Position numbers and translations under genes: made by a program. The notes under the pieces were generated by a model that was not told the origin of the DNA, did no database searches, and saw nothing but the letters and a program-made list of their open reading frames with translations. A stretch of 64,000 bases of DNA from CAZMCH01 sp964564735 (GTDB lineage: Bacteria > Poribacteria > DTPJ01), in the NCBI GenBank assembly GCA_964564735.1, contig CAZMCH010000003.1, positions 1 through 64,000 on the forward strand, written 5' to 3'. The number at the start of each line of letters is the position of its first letter. Within the stretch, counting starts at the first letter, position 1. This document shows, piece after piece, positions 23,574-33,886 of the stretch.

Positions 23574-25889
23574 ATGTTAGAAAATAAAAAAAATATAAAG
23601 AATCCATATAAACCGACAAAAGAATTTACTTTACATGATTTTTTTAAGATAATATTGATTAGAAAATGGTTTATAATTGCAGGTATAGTTATAGGTATAG
23701 GTGTATCTATATATCAAATAAAAACTGCCATACCAGTTTATCAAACAAGCGCACTCATAATGCGTGATATGTCCTATGAGCAATTACCGGGTAGCTTGTT
23801 GGGAACTGGAGGGATGATGGGTTTTTATAGTTATAGACCAACTATGAACATGGATATAATACTAAGGAGTCGCCCTTCCATTGAGTTGATGAGCAAGCAT
23901 ATTTTGGAAAAATATAATTATAGTATTGCTCCTTCGCAAATCGCAGGTAGAATAAAGCTACAAGAGGACGAAAAAAATTATACTATTTCTGTTATTGCAT
24001 CAGCTAATGATCCAAAGCAAGCTCAGATAATTGCAAATACAGCGGCAGAAGTTTTAATAGAGAAGACTTTTGAACTTAGAAAAGCCGAGATTAATCAAGG
24101 TGCAGAATTTCTTGGAAAGCAACTAAGTCAAATAGAAGAAAGGATGCAGGCAACAGAAAAAGCTTTGAATCAGTTTCGAGACAGAGAAGGTTTAGTTCCA
24201 ACAGAAACAGGAAATATTACAAGTGGTCTTATAGGAAAACTCGGAGAATTACAGACAAGCGTTTTGCAAATTGAGAGTGATATTGAACTCAAAAGAACTC
24301 AATTAAAGACATTAGAGGAACTTATTGCAGAAAAAAAGAAATTTGTTCAGTCTTCTTCCGTTGAATCAGTCTCACCACAGATTGAGCAACTTCAAAGTAG
24401 ACTAATCAATTTACAATTAGATTTAAGTGCTAAACTTCAAACTAGTACAGAAAGAGACCCTGAGGTTATTGCTCTGCGTAAGAGAATAGAGACAACGCAA
24501 GGACAGCTAAAAAGTGAATTTAATAAACTTTTAGATAGTCCTGGGGCAACAACACTTGATCCAATTACAGAATTGCAGAATCTTACAGAACAATATATCG
24601 CCGTAAATGTTGAACTAAAAGGATTAGAAACCAAAGGGCAGTTGTTAAATGACCGATTAAGGAAATTTAGAGAGGATCACCCTGAACTAGCATCAAAGCA
24701 AGTAGAATTAATTCGACTAGAACGCCAATCAAGAATTTACGAGCAGTCCTATGCGTCATTAGCAAGTAAATATCAAGATGTTCGCTTAATGGAACAAATG
24801 AAAGGCGCAGGTCTTAGTATAATTGAAAATGCTGGTTTGTCAACTGTTCCAATATCACCAAAGAAGAATCAAATAATTATTACCGCTGTTTTATTTGGGT
24901 TGGCATTAGGGCTAGGTGTTGCATTCTTTTTGGAATATATTGACGATTCCATCAAAACTAAAGAAGATGTAGAAAGATATTTGGAATTACCAGTTTTGGG
25001 ACTTATATCAGAAATTGGTCCGTTCAATGTGCCAGTAACAGCCATTAAAAAACGAGATAATCTAGTTTTGACTTCTATGAAAGGTGATAATGTTGCTCAT
25101 CAAAAATCATTTAAACGCATGATTTCGCGAAAATCAGATAAGGAGATTTTAAAATTACTTAGTCATAGTTTAATCTATTCTCCTAATGGTTCTACGAAAA
25201 CACCTGCGGTTGAAAATTATTGGAATCTTGCGATGAGTATAAAGTATGCAAATATGGATAGTCCCGTAAAGACAATTCTAGTTACAAGCGTGGTCCCCGG
25301 AGAGAGAAAGACGACAACATCTAGTAACCTTGCTATTATTAAGGCACGTTCAGGTATGAAAGTGCTTTTGATAGATTCAGATTTAAGACGTCCTATGATA
25401 CATCGTATATTTCAACAGAATCGCAGACCCGGTCTTGCTGATTTGTTGACTGTTGATGATTTATTAGATAATGGTGAGTTTGAATCTATAATACATGATA
25501 GTATCCGCCCAACTGTCATTGAAAATTTGTATTTGCTTCCCTGCGGTTCGAGTGTTCCAAATTCAGATGCCTTGCTTAGTTCTGAGAAAATGCAAAACTT
25601 ATTGGAGAGTCTAAAAGAAAAATTTGATCTAATCATAATTGACTCAGCTCCATTGTTAGTAGTTGCAGGTGTTATTGCATTGAGCAAAGAAGCGGATGGA
25701 GTTTTGCTTTCGATGTATTCTGGCAAAACCAGACGTAAACTAGCCCTTCATGGAAAGGAAATGCTAGATGATGTAAATGCTAGGATCATCGGAGTTGTTT
25801 TAACTGATGTTGATATGACAAGGCAATATGGATATTACTATCGTCGTTATTATAATTATTATTATCAACATAAAGACAATAATGAATAA
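23574..25889 (+). CDS. Wzz-type chain-length regulator fused to a BY-kinase (tyrosine autokinase)
   Basis: 771 residues. Residues about 15-460 are a Wzz/GumC domain: two membrane helices (about 35-52 and 438-456) enclose a long coiled-coil periplasmic region. Residues about 540-771 are a bacterial tyrosine kinase: Walker A region V-P-G-E-R-K-T-T-T-S-S-N-L-A, Walker A' V-L-L-I-D-S-D-L-R-R-P, Walker B L-I-I-I-D-S-A-P-L, and a C-terminal tyrosine cluster (YGYYYRRYYNYYYQ). The usual G-E-G-K-T/S of Walker A reads G-E-R-K-T here, a single-base Gly to Arg change that might weaken ATP binding. The protein should control chain length and export together with the preceding gene. Confidence 0.93.
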   Translation: MLENKKNIKNPYKPTKEFTLHDFFKIILIRKWFIIAGIVIGIGVSIYQIKTAIPVYQTSALIMRDMSYEQLPGSLLGTGGMMGFYSYRPTMNMDIILRSRPSIELMSKHILEKYNYSIAPSQIAGRIKLQEDEKNYTISVIASANDPKQAQIIANTAAEVLIEKTFELRKAEINQGAEFLGKQLSQIEERMQATEKALNQFRDREGLVPTETGNITSGLIGKLGELQTSVLQIESDIELKRTQLKTLEELIAEKKKFVQSSSVESVSPQIEQLQSRLINLQLDLSAKLQTSTERDPEVIALRKRIETTQGQLKSEFNKLLDSPGATTLDPITELQNLTEQYIAVNVELKGLETKGQLLNDRLRKFREDHPELASKQVELIRLERQSRIYEQSYASLASKYQDVRLMEQMKGAGLSIIENAGLSTVPISPKKNQIIITAVLFGLALGLGVAFFLEYIDDSIKTKEDVERYLELPVLGLISEIGPFNVPVTAIKKRDNLVLTSMKGDNVAHQKSFKRMISRKSDKEILKLLSHSLIYSPNGSTKTPAVENYWNLAMSIKYANMDSPVKTILVTSVVPGERKTTTSSNLAIIKARSGMKVLLIDSDLRRPMIHRIFQQNRRPGLADLLTVDDLLDNGEFESIIHDSIRPTVIENLYLLPCGSSVPNSDALLSSEKMQNLLESLKEKFDLIIIDSAPLLVVAGVIALSKEADGVLLSMYSGKTRRKLALHGKEMLDDVNARIIGVVLTDVDMTRQYGYYYRRYYNYYYQHKDNNE

Positions 25890-25986
25890 TCACTACTATT
25901 TCCTTATATATGATTATTTCCTTTCATTCTATTACACGCACTTCAATCATACTATTTTTATTATTTAATAATTTGAGGCAATATGG

Positions 25987-28900
25987 ATGGATTCTTTATC
26001 TTTTGATAAGAACCTGAGCAATAATTATACTAATGGAAAATTATATGATATTTGTGTTATAACATCTGCAAATGAATATCAAGCTCAGGGTTATAGAAAA
26101 CAGTTAAAATGGCGTATAGAAAATGGAAGTTTACCAAAAGAGACAAGATATTTTGTTATTTCAGATCCCAATGGACAACGCATTGGTTCTGGCGGAAGCA
26201 CGATATATGTCCTTTATAAGCTATCTGAATATTTATATAAAGAAAATCAAAACTGCCAATCCCCTTATGAATTATTTAAAGGAAAACGCATATTAATCCT
26301 TCATTCAGGAGGAGATAGCAAAAGAATACCTGCTTATTCTGCTATTGGTAAGATATTCACGCCTTTGCCAACTGAATTTTCCTCTATTTGTCAGCAAGAA
26401 GAATGTAGAAATAGCGTCTTTATATCAATTTTAGAATTGATACTTGGGAATCTCATGCTATTGCCATATTTAGATGAAGGTCAGGTGATTATAGCCTCTG
26501 GTGATGTTCTACTCAGTTTTGATCCAAGCGAAATAACATTTAGCAAATATGGCATAACTGGCTTAGCCTATCCTGGTAATATGGAAACTGCGTCAAATCA
26601 TGGAGTATATATAATCGATCAAAGTCATCATTTTGGAATATGTGAACCTAAATTGGTAAAAGACTTTCTTCAAAAACCTTCCTGTGATGAATTAGAAAGC
26701 TGTAATGGCTTCGATCCTGCAAAAAGAGCTTTTGTAGATACAGGAGTAATGAATTTTGGTATAGATGCAATAAAAGCTATAATGGATATGTCTGGCATAA
26801 TCATAAAAAAAGGCTTGGTTTCAATAGAAAAAGATAGTCTTTGTGAAAGCTTGATCAATTCCAAAGCTCAACTAGATATATATAAAGAAATACCCTATGC
26901 AGTATTAGGAAAGAATCATATATCAGACTATTATCCATCTCTAAATAATTTGAGAAATATGCAGTTCTTTGTCAATATATTGCCTTTTTGTGAGTTTTTC
27001 CATTTAGGGACAAGTAAACACTTGATACAAAACTTTCATACTGTTAATTATACATCATCAACATATAGATTTCAGAACTTTAGCAAAACAAAAGTCTTAG
27101 ATAAGACAGGCTTAACAAATGCTTTTGTTTATAATTCTATTATTAACACATCAGGAATATATTCAGAAGGTTCTTGCTTTATCGAAGGTTGTCATCTTAA
27201 TGGGAAGATTTTACTTGGTGGTGAAAACATACTAACAGGTATATTAAATAATCATGATAAGATAGACCTACAGTATGGAATATGCCTAACCAATGTTCCT
27301 GTTATTTACAATGAAAATGGTTGGGTATCAATTATATATGGCATTGATGATAACTTCAAAAAAAATTTAAATGATAATGACATCACATTTCTTAATCAAT
27401 CATTTACCAATTGGATGGATAAAAATGATATAGAAATATCTGATCTCTGGGATGATAATGAAAGACACGAATTATGGAATGCAAAACTTTTTCCATTTGA
27501 TAAAAATGCCTCCGAAGCAATGAATATTTCCCTTATCCTTCAGAAAGGTGATAAAAATCAAATTAGTGAATGGCGCAAATCTTGTCGGCTTTCATTAAAA
27601 GAGATTCTAGAATCGATGGATTATGAGGAGTTTTTTAGAATTTATTCTGACTTATGCAAAGAGATAAATTTGAATAATATTGCTAACATAATTATTAAAG
27701 AAGATAATTTATCATCTGACGAAATACTAAGTTGGTGTGTAGAACGTAAAGATTATCAAATAGCATTAGATAACATCTTTTCATTACTTAAAAATACAAA
27801 TAATAAACTACTAAAAGCTCGTTTATACAAACTAATAGGTAATATTTTGCAAAAAAATCCTGATATTATATTAGAAAATCAAAATCTTGCTTCAAGCATT
27901 GACTATGAAAATATGGCGTTTGGATTTGTAAGAGATGCTATTGGTTCGTCTCTGGAAAACGAGATTAATTTTAGAAAACCGATAAATACAAGGTTACAAA
28001 TTCGCTCAGATGAAGTTGTTTGGGTATGTTCACCTGTTAGACTTGATCTTGCGGGTGGATGGTCTGATACTCCTCCTTATTGTCTTGAACATGGTGGTAA
28101 TGTCCTAAATGCTGCGGTAAAACTCAATGGTCAATATCCAATTCAGGTAGTAGGAAAGGTATTTCATGAGCCTATAATAAGGATAAATTCAATAGATTTG
28201 GGAAGTAATATGGTTATATCCGAAACGTCAGACCTTATGGATTTTACTAATCCTGAGAATTGGCTATCATTACCAAAATCAGCTTTTGTTGCTTCTGGCG
28301 TTATTTCTCAAAATGAAACTAGAGATTTGAGGACTATAATGAAGGAATTTGGCGGAGGGATAGACCTTACACTTTTTAGTGCAGTTCCCAGTGGCTCAGG
28401 TCTTGGAACAAGCAGTATTTTGGGATCGGCAGTGATCGCCTGTCTTTCAAGAATGTTTAAAATGGAGATAAAACCTGAAGATTTGTTTAATCGAACACTT
28501 TATATGGAGCAATTAATGACAACTGGTGGAGGTTGGCAAGATCAGGTTGGAGCAATTATTGGCGGTGTAAAGCTAATAAAGACAGCGCCCGGGCTTTTTC
28601 AGACACCTATTATATCATGGACAGATATAAAAAAGACAGATATAATGATTTCCGATAGGTATCTCCTTTATTATACGGGATTAAGACGAATGGCAAAAAA
28701 CATACTACATAGTATTGTAGGGAAGTACTTGGATAGGGATAAAGAAACGGTTGGCTTGTTAAATAAAAATAGTAAACTGGCTGTAGAAATGAAAGAAATA
28801 CTTGATAGAAGAGATATTAATACATTTGGTAAAAAGATTAATGAAGTTTGGGAATTACAGAAAAAACTAGATTCCGGAACGAGTAATGAAAAGATCGAAT

Positions 28901-29103
28901 CTATTTTGGAGAAAGTATCAGATCATATAATTGGTGCAAAATTACTTGGTGCAGGAGGTGGCGGATTCTTATTCATGGTTACAAAAGAAGGTGATCATAG
29001 TCGCAAAATCAAGCAGATACTTACTGAAAATCCACCGAACGATAGGGCGAGATTTTTTGATTTTGAGATTGATCCAGATGGATTAAAAGTAAGTGTTTTA
29101 TAA
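25987..29103 (+). CDS. fkp: Bifunctional L-fucokinase/L-fucose-1-phosphate guanylyltransferase
   Basis: 1038 residues, the length of bacterial FKP. The N-terminal half is a nucleotidyltransferase (GSGGSTIY at about 68; ILHSGGDSKRIP at about 104) followed by a left-handed beta-helix-like region. The C-terminal part from about 678 is a GHMP kinase: VRLDLAGGWSDTPP, PSGSGLGTSSILGSA (about 800) and K-L-L-G-A-G-G-G-G-F. Together these convert L-fucose to fucose-1-phosphate and then GDP-fucose in the cytoplasm. Placement just after the export/kinase genes means the exopolysaccharide very likely contains fucose, supplied by salvage. GAGGC lies 10 nt before the ATG. No de novo GDP-fucose genes (gmd, fcl) are in the window. 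Confidence 0.95.
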   Translation: MDSLSFDKNLSNNYTNGKLYDICVITSANEYQAQGYRKQLKWRIENGSLPKETRYFVISDPNGQRIGSGGSTIYVLYKLSEYLYKENQNCQSPYELFKGKRILILHSGGDSKRIPAYSAIGKIFTPLPTEFSSICQQEECRNSVFISILELILGNLMLLPYLDEGQVIIASGDVLLSFDPSEITFSKYGITGLAYPGNMETASNHGVYIIDQSHHFGICEPKLVKDFLQKPSCDELESCNGFDPAKRAFVDTGVMNFGIDAIKAIMDMSGIIIKKGLVSIEKDSLCESLINSKAQLDIYKEIPYAVLGKNHISDYYPSLNNLRNMQFFVNILPFCEFFHLGTSKHLIQNFHTVNYTSSTYRFQNFSKTKVLDKTGLTNAFVYNSIINTSGIYSEGSCFIEGCHLNGKILLGGENILTGILNNHDKIDLQYGICLTNVPVIYNENGWVSIIYGIDDNFKKNLNDNDITFLNQSFTNWMDKNDIEISDLWDDNERHELWNAKLFPFDKNASEAMNISLILQKGDKNQISEWRKSCRLSLKEILESMDYEEFFRIYSDLCKEINLNNIANIIIKEDNLSSDEILSWCVERKDYQIALDNIFSLLKNTNNKLLKARLYKLIGNILQKNPDIILENQNLASSIDYENMAFGFVRDAIGSSLENEINFRKPINTRLQIRSDEVVWVCSPVRLDLAGGWSDTPPYCLEHGGNVLNAAVKLNGQYPIQVVGKVFHEPIIRINSIDLGSNMVISETSDLMDFTNPENWLSLPKSAFVASGVISQNETRDLRTIMKEFGGGIDLTLFSAVPSGSGLGTSSILGSAVIACLSRMFKMEIKPEDLFNRTLYMEQLMTTGGGWQDQVGAIIGGVKLIKTAPGLFQTPIISWTDIKKTDIMISDRYLLYYTGLRRMAKNILHSIVGKYLDRDKETVGLLNKNSKLAVEMKEILDRRDINTFGKKINEVWELQKKLDSGTSNEKIESILEKVSDHIIGAKLLGAGGGGFLFMVTKEGDHSRKIKQILTENPPNDRARFFDFEIDPDGLKVSVL

Positions 29104-29136
29104 TCATACAAGGGAAGGGGATATAAGGAGAAGAAT

Positions 29137-30261
29137 TTGAATAATACAGTTAATTCTAATAATATAGATAGATGCTTGCGTTGTATAATCCCTACAAATT
29201 TGCCAAGCGTTAATACAGATAGCGATGGGGTTTGTAATCATTGTAAGAAATATGAGATCAGATATAAAAATGAGGATAGTACGAAAGAGGAAAGAAAAAA
29301 GAGATTTGAAGATATAGTTTATAAGGCAAAGAATCTTAATCGTCCTTATGATTGTGTTGTTACTTTAAGCGGTGGAAAAGACAGCACTTATAGCCTTTAT
29401 TTAGCCAGCAAGATTTATGGGTTAAAGTGCATTGCCATAACGTTTGATAATGGCTATCTTTCGGAACATGCAATTCATAATATCAAATCTGCAATTGAAA
29501 TAGCAGGTGCAGACCATATATTTTATACAGTTAACCGTAATACAATGCTAAGGTTATATAGGATGTCTTTAATCAAATCCAGTATACTTGCTCCGTGCAT
29601 GAAAGGTATAGAAATATGCGGAATAATAGCCACAAAAGCCTTTAATCCACCATTATTTATGCACGGAAATTCATCAAGAATAGGATATATGGTTTATCCT
29701 GAAATATTTGCAGCAGGGGAAATATTCGGTAATCTTATAAAAGGCGATCCAATTTCAATGGAATCAAAGCAATTAATAGCAGGTGACAAGCAGAAAGTAT
29801 ATAATGCTATGAAACGCCTAATATTTAGAAACTCTTTCATGGCACCTCGTATAATGTGCTTTCATGATTATTTTGATGTTTCTCGTGAGGAACTTTATGA
29901 TACTATAAAACGAGAGATGAATTGGACTGCAACTGATGACCCAGAACATATGGATTGCCTTATACATGAAGTTCCTTTTTATGTTCATGGTTTGAAATTT
30001 CCTGAATTAACGAAAAAGACAGCCTTTCTTGCTGGTCAAGTTCGATTTGGCGAAATGGAAAGAGATGAAGCACTTAAAATAGAAAATAAGGAACTTAGCG
30101 AGAAGAAAAAACCCGCAATTCTTGATTCCTTTCTTAAAGAACTTGATATGAGTGAAGATGAGTTTATTTTTTATGCAAGCAAATGGAAAAATGTTGATAA
30201 ATATCGTAATAAGACGAGAAATTCGCTTGTGTCGCTTTATCATAGGATTGTGAAGGGTTAA
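29137..30261 (+). CDS. N-acetyl sugar amidotransferase (PseA/WbpG-like ATP-PPase)
   Basis: 374 residues. N-terminal zinc-type cysteines C-L-R-C and C-N-H-C (about 9-36), then a PP-loop T-L-S-G-G-K-D-S-T-Y-S (about 82), and conserved C-M-K-G and H-G-N-S-S-R segments. Family members use ATP and ammonia to make an acetamidino group on a sugar. WbpG-type enzymes normally work with HisH- and HisF-like partners supplying ammonia; none is in this locus. TTG start with AAGGAG about 9 nt upstream. The next gene begins 5 bp after the stop. Confidence 0.85.
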   Translation: MNNTVNSNNIDRCLRCIIPTNLPSVNTDSDGVCNHCKKYEIRYKNEDSTKEERKKRFEDIVYKAKNLNRPYDCVVTLSGGKDSTYSLYLASKIYGLKCIAITFDNGYLSEHAIHNIKSAIEIAGADHIFYTVNRNTMLRLYRMSLIKSSILAPCMKGIEICGIIATKAFNPPLFMHGNSSRIGYMVYPEIFAAGEIFGNLIKGDPISMESKQLIAGDKQKVYNAMKRLIFRNSFMAPRIMCFHDYFDVSREELYDTIKREMNWTATDDPEHMDCLIHEVPFYVHGLKFPELTKKTAFLAGQVRFGEMERDEALKIENKELSEKKKPAILDSFLKELDMSEDEFIFYASKWKNVDKYRNKTRNSLVSLYHRIVKG

Positions 30262-30265
30262 TGAT

Positions 30266-31117
30266 TTGGATAGACAGGAAAAAAGTATTTTTATATATGA
30301 GGCAAAGAGAGAATACTATGAATCTCTCAGACCAATTAAAACACCTGTATCTTGGTTTGCTGGAGACCTGATGCATTATATCTTTGCTGAAAGTTTTGTT
30401 AATGATAAGAAAGTATTAGATGCTGGTTCTGGATTGGGCTATGGAGCGTATTATTTATCCGCATCTGGTGCTAAGGAAGTTATAGGAATTGATATATCAA
30501 TGAAAAATATTGAGGAAGCAAGCGCAAGGTTTGACAATGCAAACTTATGTTTTTCTCCAATGGACATTACTAAAATGTCTTTCGATGATAAGGCTTTTGA
30601 TATAATTACAAATTTTGAGGTTCTTGAGCATATTCCATATTCCTCAATTAATTTATTTATGAAGGAAGTAATGAGAGTTTTAAAAGATGATGGCAAATTT
30701 ATTATATCTACCCCAAATAAGGACGTATATTCTTTTGGCAGTAAGATAAGTAAAACAATGGGTCATATAAATGAGTTATCTGCTAAGGAATTTACGGAAT
30801 TAATGAAAAAATATTTTAAAAAATGTGAATTTTACTACCAATTAAAGTATGATAAACAAGAACTAAACATACGAAGGGAAAAACAATCCCGACTTGAAGT
30901 TGCAAGTAAACAGTTATCTTGGCGAAGTATTATTCCCAAGCCGATTAAGAAGGTCATTAAGCGCGTCCTAAAATCAGAAATGCTCGATCCTAATGATTCT
31001 GATTTAATTGAGCAAATGCAAATATGGTCAGTAAAGGCTGTTGACACGATTGAAGATTTGGATTTGTCTGTAATTCAAATAGCTATTTGTGAAACCCCTA
31101 AACCATCTATTGAATAA
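30266..31117 (+). CDS. SAM-dependent methyltransferase
   Basis: 283 residues, class I Rossmann methyltransferase. Motif I V-L-D-A-G-S-G-L-G-Y-G (about 51-61), acidic residue after strand 2 (V-I-G-I-D-I-S), post-I M-D-I-T-K-M-S-F-D, and N-F-E-V-L-E-H-I (about 113). It resembles type-11 methyltransferases of polysaccharide loci, which methylate sugars or terminate chains; the substrate is unknown. TTG start overlapping a short spacer after the amidotransferase stop, with AAGGG about 10 nt upstream. Confidence 0.85.
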   Translation: MDRQEKSIFIYEAKREYYESLRPIKTPVSWFAGDLMHYIFAESFVNDKKVLDAGSGLGYGAYYLSASGAKEVIGIDISMKNIEEASARFDNANLCFSPMDITKMSFDDKAFDIITNFEVLEHIPYSSINLFMKEVMRVLKDDGKFIISTPNKDVYSFGSKISKTMGHINELSAKEFTELMKKYFKKCEFYYQLKYDKQELNIRREKQSRLEVASKQLSWRSIIPKPIKKVIKRVLKSEMLDPNDSDLIEQMQIWSVKAVDTIEDLDLSVIQIAICETPKPSIE

Positions 31118-31125
31118 GTAGGCAA

Positions 31126-32577
31126 ATGAAAAATAATCTAAGCTCGATAGTCAGCGATACACTCAAATATGGTATAGGTTCTGTCCTACAAAAGTTTATA
31201 AGCTTGTTTTTAATGCCAATTTATACTCGGATATTCGTTCCAGCGGATTATGGAGTGATGAATATTGTTTTCACTGCTTCATCATTATTAGGAATGATGT
31301 TATCATTTGGCATGGATGCTTCATTCTTCCGTCATTATTACGAATATGACGAAAAGGGCAAAGTTATTCTGGTTTCTACCATACAGATTTTTCGTTTATC
31401 TACAAGTTTATTGATATGTTCTGTTTGTGCTATATTTTCTAGAACAATTTCGAATGTTCTATTAGGCAATGATAAGTATTATAATCTGATTTTATTAAAT
31501 ATTGCATCAATATTTTTTTCTGTGATGTGGAATTTGACTATTGATATATTAAGAGTCCAGTTTAGGGTTATGTGGTATAATTATATACAAGTTGGAGGAC
31601 TCTTATCACAGGTAAGTTTATCTATTATATTCGTCGTTTACTTGAGATATGGTCTATTTGGGATATTTCTTGCTCAATTCATTAGTAATGTCATTGTTTG
31701 CTCATCTGCCTTATTGATAACAAGGCAAATGCATTCTCTCAAATTTGATTTTCATGTGTTGAAAAAACAATTCACTTTTGGCGTAAGTTTTCTTCCTATG
31801 ATATTCACTAATTGGATTACATCTTCTTCAGATAGGCTTTTCTTGTCTCGTTATGCAATTCTATCAGACGTTGGCATATATGGGATCTCTAATCAGATAG
31901 CAATTATTATAAAATTCATTAATTCATCATTTAGAACTGCTTGGACCCCTAGTGCGTATAGAGACTTCCAAAAAGATGATTCTCCTGATAAATTTAGGCA
32001 GATCGGTCTATATTATGCAACATTTATTATTTTTGCTGTTTCGGGTTGTGCGTTATTCAGCTCTGATTTGATACATATCTTGACTCCAGAATCTTATCAT
32101 CGCTCTTATTTGTATGTTCCGATATTAGCTTATGGTTTTCTTTTTGAGGGATTAAATTCAATGTTTGGTGAGGGATTGAACTTTGCCAATAAGCCATATT
32201 ATCGTTCCTTTACCTTTGTGTTAGGGGCGTTATTAAATTTGGGTTTAAATTTCTATTTTATTCCCAAATATGGTATATTGGGTGCTAGCATTACTACTTT
32301 GTTAGCTTACCTTGTTACTTTTATATTAGGATATATCTTATCCATAAAATTTTATCCAAGAATAAAGTATGATATTAAGAAAATAATGTTAATAAGCCTT
32401 TATTTTGTTCCTTTTATCTTTATCGGCTTTTTTATAGATAAAGAATATAACATGATAAATATTGTGTATAAATTTGGCATTTATCTTTTGGCAGTATCAA
32501 GTGTAACAATATTATTTTTGCGTAAGGAAGCTCGATATATAATTGAACGGTACCGAATATACTTTAAATGGCTATGA
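31126..32577 (+). CDS. Polysaccharide repeat-unit flippase (Wzx-like, MOP superfamily)
   Basis: 483 residues with about 12-14 predicted membrane helices and few charged residues between them. The opening S-D-T-L-K-Y-G-I-G-S-V-L-Q-K-F-I-S-L and the helix with P-I-Y-T-R-I-F-V-P-A-D-Y-G-V are typical of Wzx/PST flippases, which move undecaprenyl-linked repeat units across the inner membrane. Together with Wzy, export and Wzz/kinase genes in the same locus it defines a Wzx/Wzy-dependent pathway. It overlaps the next gene by 10 bp. Confidence 0.9.
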   Translation: MKNNLSSIVSDTLKYGIGSVLQKFISLFLMPIYTRIFVPADYGVMNIVFTASSLLGMMLSFGMDASFFRHYYEYDEKGKVILVSTIQIFRLSTSLLICSVCAIFSRTISNVLLGNDKYYNLILLNIASIFFSVMWNLTIDILRVQFRVMWYNYIQVGGLLSQVSLSIIFVVYLRYGLFGIFLAQFISNVIVCSSALLITRQMHSLKFDFHVLKKQFTFGVSFLPMIFTNWITSSSDRLFLSRYAILSDVGIYGISNQIAIIIKFINSSFRTAWTPSAYRDFQKDDSPDKFRQIGLYYATFIIFAVSGCALFSSDLIHILTPESYHRSYLYVPILAYGFLFEGLNSMFGEGLNFANKPYYRSFTFVLGALLNLGLNFYFIPKYGILGASITTLLAYLVTFILGYILSIKFYPRIKYDIKKIMLISLYFVPFIFIGFFIDKEYNMINIVYKFGIYLLAVSSVTILFLRKEARYIIERYRIYFKWL

Positions 32578-33860
32578 TTATGAAAACTAAAGTTTGTATG
32601 CTTACAACACATCATTCTGCTCTGGACGATAGAATCTTTTATAAAGAAGCCCGAAGTTTACATAATGCAGGATATGATGTAACTTTAATTGCCCCACTAA
32701 ATCAAGACGGTTTTTTAACGGATATGGGAAGAAAGCCTATTGCAAAAGATGAAGCTTTAATAGATGGAATTAAGATTATAGGCTTTAGGGAAGGAAAACA
32801 TAGTTTATTTGGCTTGCCAAAAACATGGACTATTAGTCAATGGATCAGGTTAAGCATGGATGCGAAATCTAGTTTTAGTAAGCATGATCCTTTTGCTGAT
32901 ATAATAAATAAGGGAATAGAGATTGGGGCTGATGTTTATCATTGTCATGAAATTTGGTCTTTATATTCAGGTATAAAGATTAAGAATGAACTAGAAAAGA
33001 AAGGCAAAAAGGTTAAATTAATCTGTGATGTCCATGAATATTGGCCAGCGAAAGATTATGGTAATAAAATTAGAGAAAATATTTGGAGCAAAACAAAAAG
33101 CAAATTTGAAAAGAAAAATTATAATTATGCTGATTATTTCTTTACAGTAAATCAAATGCTTAGAGGATATTTGCTCTTAGTTAATGGGTTTAAGAATACT
33201 AATATTCTCTATAATTGCTCCATATTATCTATATTTAAAGAATCTGAACAGAAAATGGATCATTCAGAAAAAAAAATTACAATCTGCCATGAAGGTTCGC
33301 TTGTTTTTAATAGAGGATTGAAAGAAATCATTGAGGTTATGGGGGCTTTGAAGAAACACTATAATGATAGAGTTCGTCTACTTATAATCGGTGAAGCTTA
33401 TGGGAAAGAAAAAGAGTATTTTAAAGAAAATATAAAAAGATATGAAATAGAGGATATTGTTAAATTCACAGGATGGTTACCCTATGAGGAAGTTGGTAAC
33501 GCTATTGCCAATGGTACGATTGGCATCAATTTTTTAGACTATCATTCCGAGAACAACAATTTTACAACAGCAATAAAGCTATTTAATTATATGAGATATG
33601 GATTACCAATCGTTACGGTTGATTTGCCAGAAACTCGTCGGATTATACTAGATGCCAATTGTGGTATAATCGTCAAAGAAAGAACTACTGAAGCCCTTGC
33701 AGATGCCTTATCTATGTTGATAGATAATCCAGAATTAAGACAAAAATTGGGGCAAAACGGAAGAAAGGCTGTTGAGGAAAAATACAATTGGGGTGTAATG
33801 GAAAAGAGATTGCTTAGAGTCTATGATGAACTTCTGTCATCGTCAAAGTTTGTTTTATGA
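32568..33860 (+). CDS. Glycosyltransferase family 4
   Basis: 430-residue GT-B enzyme. N-terminal domain begins V-C-M-L-T-T-H-H-S-A-L-D-D-R-I-F-Y-K-E-A, and the C-terminal nucleotide-sugar domain contains C-H-E-G-S-L-V-F-N-R-G-L and L-F-N-Y-M-R-Y-G-L-P-I-V. The terminal acidic E-x7-E signature is replaced by K-L-F-N-Y-M-R-Y-G. Several ATGs (32568, 32574, 32580) lie at the end of wzx without a clear ribosome-binding site, so the start is uncertain and translation is probably coupled. Sugar donor unknown. Confidence 0.88.
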   Translation: MAMIMKTKVCMLTTHHSALDDRIFYKEARSLHNAGYDVTLIAPLNQDGFLTDMGRKPIAKDEALIDGIKIIGFREGKHSLFGLPKTWTISQWIRLSMDAKSSFSKHDPFADIINKGIEIGADVYHCHEIWSLYSGIKIKNELEKKGKKVKLICDVHEYWPAKDYGNKIRENIWSKTKSKFEKKNYNYADYFFTVNQMLRGYLLLVNGFKNTNILYNCSILSIFKESEQKMDHSEKKITICHEGSLVFNRGLKEIIEVMGALKKHYNDRVRLLIIGEAYGKEKEYFKENIKRYEIEDIVKFTGWLPYEEVGNAIANGTIGINFLDYHSENNNFTTAIKLFNYMRYGLPIVTVDLPETRRIILDANCGIIVKERTTEALADALSMLIDNPELRQKLGQNGRKAVEEKYNWGVMEKRLLRVYDELLSSSKFVL

Positions 33861-33886
33861 GTCAATTGTGATTTTGGTTATTAATT

